In this document: piece by piece, positions 1 through 6,106 of the stretch
Numbering within the stretch: position 1 is the stretch's first letter
Layout: every line of letters starts with the position of its first letter
Assembly (NCBI GenBank): GCA_003244125.1
Contig: QHBL01000280.1
Coordinates: 1-6,456, forward strand
Length of the DNA: 6,456 nt
Reading direction: 5' to 3'
Source of the DNA: Chthoniobacterales bacterium
GTDB lineage: Bacteria > Verrucomicrobiota > Verrucomicrobiae > Chthoniobacterales > UBA10450
The notes under the pieces: model-generated
What the model saw: only the letters and a program-made list of their open reading frames with translations
What the model was told of the DNA's origin: nothing
Database searches by the model: none
Translations under genes and position numbers: made by a program

Positions 1-198
1 GATGCTTTCGACATGATATTGAGCGGAAAAATCGCAATCATCGAAGCGATCGAAGAAGACGTGCAGAACGAAGTGCATCTCGCGCTCGTGCTGGAGGACG
101 ATCCCGGACGTGAACTGGGAATGGCACGGCAGCCGGGACACAGGTTTTTTTATGGATTGGATGAAGTGGAGCCGGTGGCAATGACCAAATCCGAATGA
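1..198 (+). CDS. Conserved hydrogenase-cluster protein, C-terminal fragment (5' end outside window)
   Basis: The frame is open from the first base (reading D-A-F-D-M...) to a TGA at 196-198, so this is the last 65 residues of a gene starting upstream. The Met codon at position 13 is probably internal. The fragment is soluble and acidic, with a segment reading IEAIEEDVQNEVHLALVLED, then DDPGRELG and PGHRFFYGLDEVEP. From memory, a DDPGR(D/E)LG ... PGHRFFF ending belongs to small uncharacterised proteins encoded in group 1h hydrogenase clusters. That assignment and its position before the hydrogenase endopeptidase are the only functional hints; no enzymatic motif is visible. The last residues (MTKSE) and the stop codon are encoded by the palindromic repeat that begins near 179, so the native C-terminus was probably a few residues shorter before the repeat arrived. 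The coding assignment is good, the family assignment moderate, and the molecular function unknown. Confidence 0.7.
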   Translation, partial: DAFDMILSGKIAIIEAIEEDVQNEVHLALVLEDDPGRELGMARQPGHRFFYGLDEVEPVAMTKSE

Positions 199-309
199 CG
201 AAGCGCGAAACAATGACGAATGACGAAGCACGAAAAGTCAGGCGCGGCGCTATCCATCGTTTTGGCTGCGTCATTGTTTCGTCATCCGGCCTTCGGGCTT
301 TGTCATTCT
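179..309. repeat. Palindromic 'aatgacgaa' intergenic repeat, copy 1
   Basis: This imperfect hairpin of about 130 bases is made of short units of the type aatgacgaa/cgaaac. Bases 206-218 (cgaaacaatgacg) are a perfect 13-base inverted match to 269-281 (cgtcattgtttcg). The left arm 181-237 matches 2271-2327 of copy 2 in the same orientation at 50 of 57 positions, so the two are copies of one dispersed element. It supplies the stop codon of the upstream gene and ends about five bases before the endopeptidase start. It encodes no transposase. It resembles REP/MITE-type elements and is probably present many times in the genome, which I cannot check here. Confidence 0.85.
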
Positions 310-314
310 GAACC

Positions 315-851
315 ATGCGCATCCTCGTCGCCGGCATTGGAAACATTTTTTTCGGTGATGATGCGTTCGGCTGCGAGGTGGCGAAGAAGTTATCACGCCG
401 CTCATTTCCCGAGGGTGTCACCGTCGCCGATTTCGGAATCCGCTCGTACGATCTCGCCTACGGGATGATGGATCATGACGCCACGATCCTGATCGACACC
501 GCGCAGCGCGGCGCACCGCCTGGTACGGTTTATCTGATCAAGCCTGAAATAAATGAACTGGACGAAAGCGGCGGCGACGTCGTAAATGCTCATAGCATGA
601 ACCCGATGCGCGTTCTGCAACTGGTGCGCTCCCTAGGCGGAACGCCGCGCTCAGTGTTCGTGGTCGGCTGCGAACCGCAAATTCTCGAGGCGGAAGGTCA
701 GCTTGGCCTGAGCGAATCGGTCAAGTCGGCGATCCCCGCTGCGATCGCGATGATCGAAGAATTGATCGCCAGCTTGCGGAAAACTCCTACAACCGGGAAT
801 AATGAGAGCCAGGAAAACCTCTCAAATCAATCGGAGGTGAAAGTAACATGA
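315..851 (+). CDS. [NiFe]-hydrogenase maturation endopeptidase (HyaD/HybD/HoxM family)
   Basis: This 178-residue cytoplasmic protease completes large-subunit assembly by cutting off its C-terminal tail once nickel is in place. The family signature is at the N-terminus: G-I-G-N at 7-10 and D-D-A-F-G at 15-19. The three residues that bind nickel in E. coli HybD (Glu16, Asp62, His93) correspond to Asp16, Asp61 (LIDTAQRG) and His93 (NAHSMNP); Asp for Glu at the first site is common in the family. A GCEP motif follows near residue 118. The last 20 or so residues are polar and look non-conserved. The ATG at 315 lets the protein begin directly with the MRILVAGIGN strand, and the next in-frame Met is residue 51, so this start is secure. 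No Shine-Dalgarno sequence is visible, because repeat copy 1 occupies the upstream bases. The stop overlaps the next gene as ATGA. Its expected substrate is the large subunit at 2437-4254. Confidence 0.93.
   Translation: MRILVAGIGNIFFGDDAFGCEVAKKLSRRSFPEGVTVADFGIRSYDLAYGMMDHDATILIDTAQRGAPPGTVYLIKPEINELDESGGDVVNAHSMNPMRVLQLVRSLGGTPRSVFVVGCEPQILEAEGQLGLSESVKSAIPAAIAMIEELIASLRKTPTTGNNESQENLSNQSEVKVT
833..840 (+). promoter_or_regulatory. Strong Shine-Dalgarno site for microprotein 1
   Basis: GGAGGTGA lies seven bases before the ATG at 848, inside the end of the endopeptidase gene. It is the main reason to accept the very short reading frame that follows as a translated gene. Confidence 0.85.
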
Positions 852-967
852 GCGTCGCTCTTTGGGCCTGGATCGTTCTCGGCGCCATCGTCCTGCTCGT
901 CGTTCTCATCATGGTAATCATCATGATTCCCGAGATGGTGCGTTACATGAAATTGAAGAGCATGTGA
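848..967 (+). CDS. Single-span membrane microprotein 1 of the hydrogenase operon
   Basis: A 39-residue protein with a short N-terminus containing two Trp (ALWAW), one strongly hydrophobic helix at about residues 5-27, and a short basic tail, IPEMVRYMKLKSM. Translation looks certain: GGAGGTGA is correctly spaced, and the start overlaps the endopeptidase stop by four bases (ATGA at 848-851), indicating translational coupling. The positive-inside rule puts the basic C-terminus in the cytoplasm. Its closest relative is the next gene: both end in M-I-P-E-M-x-R-Y-x-K-L-K-S-M, identical at 12 of 14 positions. Small proteins of this kind, with a membrane span followed by a basic '(R/K)Y(L/M)(K/R)' ending, are familiar from hydrogenase loci of Actinobacteria; DUF6893 may be the relevant family, but I give that name from memory. 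Position beside a hydrogenase that lacks any signal or anchor suggests a membrane tether or assembly helper. That role is inference. Confidence 0.82.
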   Translation: MSVALWAWIVLGAIVLLVVLIMVIIMIPEMVRYMKLKSM

Positions 968-995
968 AGATTGAGCTTCGAAGAATATTAAAAGG

Positions 996-1169
996 ATGAA
1001 CTTGAAACGAACTTTGCAAATCGAAAAGGCCAGGCCGGGGACGGACAATGGTGACATGGCGCTCCTGGCCTGGAAAATCATCGGCAGCGTTGCCGGCTTT
1101 GTCATTGTCGCTTCCATCGTGGCGATGATTCCGGAGATGCACCGCTATCTGAAGTTGAAGAGTATGTGA
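996..1169 (+). CDS. Single-span membrane microprotein 2 (paralogue of microprotein 1)
   Basis: From the ATG at 996 this encodes 57 residues. From the internal ATG at 1056 it encodes 37, and that shorter form aligns end to end with microprotein 1: MALLAWKIIG start, hydrophobic helix, then MIPEMHRYLKLKSM. The shorter form is therefore the likelier functional product. The 20-residue upstream extension (LKRTLQIEKARPGTDNGD) is polar and has no counterpart in the neighbour. Neither start has a good ribosome site: 996 has AGG directly abutting it, and 1056 has only GGA ten bases upstream. The gene ends one base before the GGAGG of the small-subunit gene, so translation of the two is probably coupled. 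Predicted topology matches microprotein 1, with the basic tail in the cytoplasm. The pair arose by tandem duplication, with the tail conserved and the helix diverged. Function is unproven; a role at the membrane next to the hydrogenase is the natural hypothesis. Confidence 0.75.
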   Translation: MNLKRTLQIEKARPGTDNGDMALLAWKIIGSVAGFVIVASIVAMIPEMHRYLKLKSM

Positions 1170-1174
1170 GGAGG
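1170..1174 (+). promoter_or_regulatory. Shine-Dalgarno site deciding the hydrogenase small-subunit start
   Basis: GGAGG (within GGAGGT) ends eight bases before the ATG at 1183 and follows immediately after the stop codon of microprotein 2. It supports 1183 over the in-frame Met codon at 1192. Confidence 0.85.
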
Positions 1175-1182
1175 TAAAACTT

Positions 1183-2268
<1,086 letters not shown>

Positions 2269-2398
2269 AAATGACGAAGCTCGAATGACGAAACCCGAAA
2301 CAATGACGAATGACGAAGCTCGAAAAGGCGCGCGCTGCTCTTTCGTCATTTGGGTTTCGTCATTGTTTCGGGCTTCGGATTTCGTCATTCGTCATTCT
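2269..2398. repeat. Palindromic 'aatgacgaa' intergenic repeat, copy 2, between hhyS and hhyL
   Basis: Same element and orientation as copy 1. Bases 2294-2310 (cccgaaacaatgacgaa) are a perfect 17-base inverted match to 2356-2372. Just outside, 2283-2293 (gaatgacgaaa) pair perfectly with 2380-2390 (tttcgtcattc), past a seven-base bulge at 2373-2379. The transcript could therefore fold into a long hairpin between the two subunit genes. The right arm is not followed by a U-run, so it does not look like an intrinsic terminator. The element starts at the small-subunit stop and ends about 38 bases before the large-subunit start, leaving that gene's ribosome site intact. Confidence 0.88.
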
Positions 2399-2425
2399 CC
2401 TTTCTGATTCATCCTATCACCTAGC

Positions 2426-2429
2426 AGGA
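2426..2429 (+). promoter_or_regulatory. Shine-Dalgarno site for the hydrogenase large subunit
   Basis: AGGA lies seven bases upstream of the ATG at 2437, just outside repeat copy 2. The large subunit can therefore start translation independently, even though its gene is 168 bases from its partner. Confidence 0.7.
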
Positions 2430-2436
2430 CTTAACT

Positions 2437-4254
2437 ATGCCAACACTTGAAACCGCACCCGCAGCAATGAAGTCGGTGGAATCCGGCAACCTCGTCGAAA
2501 TGTCGTGGGATCCGGTGACGCGAATCGTCGGCAGTCTCGGCATTTACACCAAGATCGATTTCGACGCGAAGAAGGTGGTCGAGTGCTACAGCACCTCGTC
2601 CATCTTCCGCGGCTACAGCATTTTCATGCTGAACAAAGATCCGCGCGATTCGCACTTCATCACCAGTCGCATTTGCGGCATCTGCGGTGACAATCACGCG
2701 ACCTGTTCCTGTTACGCCCAGCAGATGGCTTACGGCGTGAAACCGCCCGCGCTGGCGGAATGGATCGTCAACCTCGGCGAAGCGGCCGAGTACATGTTCG
2801 ATCACAACATTTTCCAGGACAATCTCGTCGGCGTCGATTTCTGCGAGATGATGGTGAAGGAAACTAATCCCGGCGTCTGGGAGAAAGCGCAGAAAACAGA
2901 AGCGCCCCACGCCAAAGACCACGGCTACCGCACCATTGCCGACATCATGCATGCCCTTAATCCATTCGAGGGCGAGTTCTATCGCGAGACGTTGCAAGTC
3001 AGCCGTTACACGCGCGAAATGTTCTGCCTCATGGAAGGCCGGCACGTGCATCCTTCCACGCTTTATCCCGGTGGCGTCGGCACCGTGCCTTCCATCCAGG
3101 TTTTCACCGACTATCTCGTGCGACTAACGAGATATGCCGAGTTCATGAAACGCGTCGTGCCCTTGCACGATGACCTCTTCGATTTCTTCTACGAGGCGTT
3201 GCCCGGTTACGAGGAAGTAGGTAACCGGCGTGTCCTGCTCGGCTGCTGGGGTTCGTTCCAGGATCCCGATGTTTGCGATTACAACTACAAAACGATGGGC
3301 GATTGGGGCCGCGCCATGTACGTCACGCCAGGCGTCATCGTCGATGGCAAGCTGGTCACGAACGATCTCGTCGATATCAACGTCAACATGCGCATTCTCC
3401 TCGGCTCTTCCTATTACGAAGATTGGGCCGAGAACAGCAACCCCGAGTATTTCGTCAAACAGGACCCACTCGGGAATCCCATCGATATTCGCCATCCCTG
3501 GAATCAAAAGACAATTCCCAAGCCACAGAAGCGCAACTTTGCCGATAACTACAGCTGGGTCATGTCACCGCGCTGGCTGGACAAACGCACCGGCGACCAT
3601 CTTGCTCTCGACACCGGTGGCGGACCGCTCGCGCGGCTCTGGGCGACGGCGTTGTCTGGCATGGTCGATATGGGCTACGTCAAAGCGCCCGGCGACGGCA
3701 GCGTGAAGATTCGTCTGCCGAAGACCGCGACCAAACCGGACACCGAATTCACCTGGCGCATTCCGAAATGGGCGAACACGATTGAGCGCGATCGCGCCCG
3801 CACCTATTTCCAAGCCTACGCCTGTGCCGCCGCTTATTACTTCATCGAGAAAGCAATGGCGGAAGTGCATGCCGGTCGCACCGCGACCTTCACTCCATTC
3901 AAAGTGCCCGACGAAGCCATCGGCTGCGGGTTCCATGAAGCGGTCCGCGGAGTTTTATCGCATCACCTTGTCATCCGCAACGGCAAGATCGCGAACTACC
4001 ATCCCTACCCGCCGACGCCGTGGAACGCGAACCCGCGCGACATGTACGGCACCCCCGGACCTTACGAAGATGCAGTGCAAGGTTGCCCCATCTTCGAGGA
4101 AAACGGTCCCGATAACTTCAAGGGCATCGACATCATGCGCACCGTGCGCAGCTTCGATCCCTGCCTGCCGTGCGGCGTCCACATGTTCACCGGCAACGGC
4201 AAAGTGGTTAAGCAGATGCACACCCCGACGGCGTTTGCCGGTCTGGCGCACTGA
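2437..4254 (+). CDS. hhyL: Group 1h [NiFe]-hydrogenase large subunit (H2-oxidising catalytic subunit)
   Basis: This 605-residue subunit holds the NiFe centre that splits H2. The N-terminal metal motif is R78-I-C80-G-I-C83-G-D-N-H87, and the C-terminal one is D574-P-C576-L-P-C579-G-V-H582, giving the four Cys that bind Ni and Fe. R504 in EAVRG is the expected active-site arginine. The RICGICGDNH and DPCLPCGVHM forms are those of group 1h rather than ordinary uptake hydrogenases. The 23 residues after H582 should be removed by the endopeptidase encoded upstream. The usual RIEGH sequence near the N-terminus reads R-I-V31-G-S33, so the glutamate used for proton transfer in classical enzymes is absent; I believe this is typical of the subgroup. 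Length is normal and the frame is intact. hypB follows after three bases, which ties maturation to synthesis. This enzyme class scavenges H2 at atmospheric levels in aerobic soil bacteria. Confidence 0.96.
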   Translation: MPTLETAPAAMKSVESGNLVEMSWDPVTRIVGSLGIYTKIDFDAKKVVECYSTSSIFRGYSIFMLNKDPRDSHFITSRICGICGDNHATCSCYAQQMAYGVKPPALAEWIVNLGEAAEYMFDHNIFQDNLVGVDFCEMMVKETNPGVWEKAQKTEAPHAKDHGYRTIADIMHALNPFEGEFYRETLQVSRYTREMFCLMEGRHVHPSTLYPGGVGTVPSIQVFTDYLVRLTRYAEFMKRVVPLHDDLFDFFYEALPGYEEVGNRRVLLGCWGSFQDPDVCDYNYKTMGDWGRAMYVTPGVIVDGKLVTNDLVDINVNMRILLGSSYYEDWAENSNPEYFVKQDPLGNPIDIRHPWNQKTIPKPQKRNFADNYSWVMSPRWLDKRTGDHLALDTGGGPLARLWATALSGMVDMGYVKAPGDGSVKIRLPKTATKPDTEFTWRIPKWANTIERDRARTYFQAYACAAAYYFIEKAMAEVHAGRTATFTPFKVPDEAIGCGFHEAVRGVLSHHLVIRNGKIANYHPYPPTPWNANPRDMYGTPGPYEDAVQGCPIFEENGPDNFKGIDIMRTVRSFDPCLPCGVHMFTGNGKVVKQMHTPTAFAGLAH

Positions 4255-4257
4255 CCA

Positions 4258-4950
4258 ATGGCTAACGAAGGGACGGCACAGGTGATGCTGGAAGCATCAC
4301 CTGACGAAATCTACGACATCGAGCTCGAGCACAGTTTGCTCGAAGCCAACAAGAACTTGGCAGACGAAAATCGGGCTCTGCTTGACCGGCACGGTATCAC
4401 CGCCATCGATTTCATGGGCGCCATCGGCTCGGGCAAGACCACACTGATCACCAAACTCGTCGAGAAGCTGAAGGACAAAATGGGCGTCGCCGTCTTCAAT
4501 GGCGACGCCACAACGAGCTCCGACGCGGACGCCATTTCAAAACAAAATGTTCCCGTCGTGCAGATCGCCACGATCAACGGTTGTCATCTGGACGCCAATC
4601 TCGTCGGCAAAGGCCTGAAGAAGATTCAGCTGGAAGATCTCAAGCTGATTTTTATCGAGAACATCGGCAACCTGATTTGCCCGGCAGAATTTCCGCTCGG
4701 CTCAAAAGCGCGCGTCGTCGTCGTCAGCGTGACCGAAGGCCCGTGGATGGTCCGCAAACACCCGCACATGTTTCTCGGCGCGCAGGTCGTTGTGATTAAC
4801 AAAACCGACCTGGCCGAAGCGATGGAAGTGAGCGTCGAGCAACTCACCAGAGATGTGCACATGCTCAAGCCGGACATCAAAGTGATCCCGACCAGTTGCA
4901 AGCGCAGCACCGGCATCGATGAAGTCGCGGCCACGCTGCTCGCCGTCTGA
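4258..4950 (+). CDS. hypB: HypB, GTPase for nickel insertion into hydrogenase
   Basis: A 230-residue G3E-family (SIMIBI) GTPase that, with HypA, hands Ni2+ to the hydrogenase large subunit. Visible motifs are the P-loop GAIGSGKT at 54-61; the switch region GDATTSSDA at 82-90; the metal-site motif INGCHLDA with C109 and H110; a second metal-site Cys in the NLICPAEF segment (C141); and the NKTD guanine-specificity motif at 181-184. The N-terminal extension (1-45) has neither the E. coli-type CxxCGC high-affinity nickel motif nor a His-rich stretch, so only the conserved GTPase-domain metal site is present. The start lies three bases after the large-subunit stop, with no clear Shine-Dalgarno sequence, as expected for translational coupling. 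An internal Met at residue 10 is possible but not favoured. hypA follows after a three-base gap. Confidence 0.95.
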   Translation: MANEGTAQVMLEASPDEIYDIELEHSLLEANKNLADENRALLDRHGITAIDFMGAIGSGKTTLITKLVEKLKDKMGVAVFNGDATTSSDADAISKQNVPVVQIATINGCHLDANLVGKGLKKIQLEDLKLIFIENIGNLICPAEFPLGSKARVVVVSVTEGPWMVRKHPHMFLGAQVVVINKTDLAEAMEVSVEQLTRDVHMLKPDIKVIPTSCKRSTGIDEVAATLLAV

Positions 4951-4953
4951 GCG

Positions 4954-5355
4954 ATGCACGAATTCTCGATCGCGTGCAGCCTGGTCGAGAAGCTTCTCCA
5001 GTTCGCGGCAGAAAATCCGGATAAGAAAATCGTCGAGGTCCGTCTCGAGGTCGGCGAGCTGAGCCACATCGAGGAAGAACAATTGCGTTTCTCTTACAGT
5101 TCAATTACGGCCGAGACGCCGCTCGAAGGCTCGGTCCTACAAATCGAACACGTCGAAGCCGCGGTCGAATGTTCGTATTGTCATTATCGCGGGCGGCCCA
5201 AATACTGGCATGACGCTTTATCCGAAGGACCGGTCGCGACATTGCAATGTCCGCAATGCGGAAAAGCTGCGAGCGCAGTGGCAGGCCAGGAATGCGCGAT
5301 CAAATCGGTGAAATTTTTGCAAAGCGAGCCGGCTGTTTTGAACGACGATTCATGA
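4954..5355 (+). CDS. hypA: HypA, nickel metallochaperone for hydrogenase maturation
   Basis: A 133-residue partner of HypB. The N-terminus M-H2-E3 is the invariant nickel-binding motif and fixes the start at 4954. The structural zinc site has two CxxC pairs, C73/C76 and C99/C102. They are separated by 22 residues, where E. coli-type HypA has about 13, so the zinc hairpin loop carries roughly nine extra residues (RPKYWHDALSEGP region, including His86). The C-terminal strand GQECAIKSVKFL matches the family ending. The gene begins three bases after hypB stops, and its own stop overlaps the ATG of the nickel permease gene (ATGA at 5352-5355), so hypB, hypA and the permease are very probably co-translated. 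Confidence 0.94.
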   Translation: MHEFSIACSLVEKLLQFAAENPDKKIVEVRLEVGELSHIEEEQLRFSYSSITAETPLEGSVLQIEHVEAAVECSYCHYRGRPKYWHDALSEGPVATLQCPQCGKAASAVAGQECAIKSVKFLQSEPAVLNDDS

Positions 5356-6098
5356 CCCTGTTTTCCATTTTACTTCTCGGTTTTTTCCTCGGCATGCGTC
5401 ACGCCACCGATTCTGATCACGTCATCGCCGTCACCACCATCGTCAGTCGCGAGCGCAGAATCAGCGACGCCGCGCTCACTGGGGTTTTTTGGGGGATCGG
5501 CCACAGCCTCACGCTTCTCATTGTCGGCGGCGCGATCATTCTGTTCGGCATCGTCATTCCCGAACGCGTCGGCATGAGCCTGGAATTTTGCGTCGCGCTC
5601 ATGCTCATCGGTCTGGGATTTTTCAACCTGCGCGCGTTTCGAAATGTGGCCGTTCACGATCTTCCGCATCAACACGGCGATTACGTGCACTCGCATCCAC
5701 ACGAGCACAGGCCTGATGAACATGGTCACGCGGAAAATGCCGTGCCGCCGGCGCGACTTGACCGCTGGTTCGGCCGTTCGCGAATTTATCGCGCGCTTCG
5801 CCCGATAATCATTGGCATCGTCCACGGCCTCGCCGGCTCGGCCGCGGTCGCTCTCCTGGTTTTGCCGATCATTCGCGAACCTCTCTGGGCCATGGCCTAC
5901 CTCATCATCTTCGGCGTCGGCACCATCGCGGGCATGATGTTGATCACCGCCGCGATTTCAGTGCCGGTGGCATATTCTGCGCGTCGCTTTTTGTTTTTTA
6001 ATCGCTGGATCGGCGTCACCGCGGGCGCGGATAGTCTCTGTTTCGGCGCGTTCCTCGTTTACCAGATCGGTTTCGTCGAAGGGCTTTTCGCGCGCTAA
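5352..6098 (+). CDS. Nickel/cobalt permease, NicO/HoxN (NiCoT)-related, with His-rich loop
   Basis: A 248-residue inner-membrane protein with about six hydrophobic segments (roughly 2-15, 41-69, 77-95, 151-173, 178-205, 218-241). The first part carries H17-A-T-D20-S-D22-H23, the HxxD(A/S)DH metal-selectivity signature of Ni/Co permeases, followed by GIGHS with H51. A second GIVHGLAGS motif (H158) opens the second half. Between the third and fourth segments lies a hydrophilic loop with nine His between 102 and 126, a likely metal-binding region. The ATG at 5352 overlaps the hypA stop as ATGA and gives a normal N-terminus. A longer in-frame version from 5247 would add 35 polar residues lying inside hypA and is rejected. 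The expected role is supplying Ni2+ for the hydrogenase; the context of hypA, hypB and hypF favours nickel over cobalt. Whether it belongs to NicO, UreH or HoxN proper cannot be settled by eye. Confidence 0.9.
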   Translation: MTLFSILLLGFFLGMRHATDSDHVIAVTTIVSRERRISDAALTGVFWGIGHSLTLLIVGGAIILFGIVIPERVGMSLEFCVALMLIGLGFFNLRAFRNVAVHDLPHQHGDYVHSHPHEHRPDEHGHAENAVPPARLDRWFGRSRIYRALRPIIIGIVHGLAGSAAVALLVLPIIREPLWAMAYLIIFGVGTIAGMMLITAAISVPVAYSARRFLFFNRWIGVTAGADSLCFGAFLVYQIGFVEGLFAR

Positions 6099-6106
6099 GC
6101 TTCCGC

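Noticed and set aside
179..309. Possible CRISPR array from the short repeated units
   Set aside because: The units are only about 9 bases, adjacent and partly degenerate, arranged as an inverted repeat, with no spacers of regular length and no cas genes.
1048..1055. ATG at 1048 as another start for microprotein 2
   Set aside because: It is in a different reading frame from the conserved membrane protein, so it cannot produce it.
2269..2398. Intrinsic terminator between the subunit genes
   Set aside because: The hairpin is long, AT-rich in places and bulged, with no U-run after the right arm, and the downstream gene belongs to the same enzyme.
2431..3051. Minus-strand open frame of about 206 codons opposite the large-subunit gene
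   Set aside because: It is a shadow of hhyL codons; its V/A/E/H-rich composition is what antisense reading of this gene gives, and it has no independent start signal.
5247..5351. Upstream start adding 35 residues to the nickel permease
   Set aside because: The extension lies inside hypA, is polar and unlike a permease N-terminus, and the ATG at 5352 forms an ATGA overlap matching the junction style seen elsewhere in the operon.
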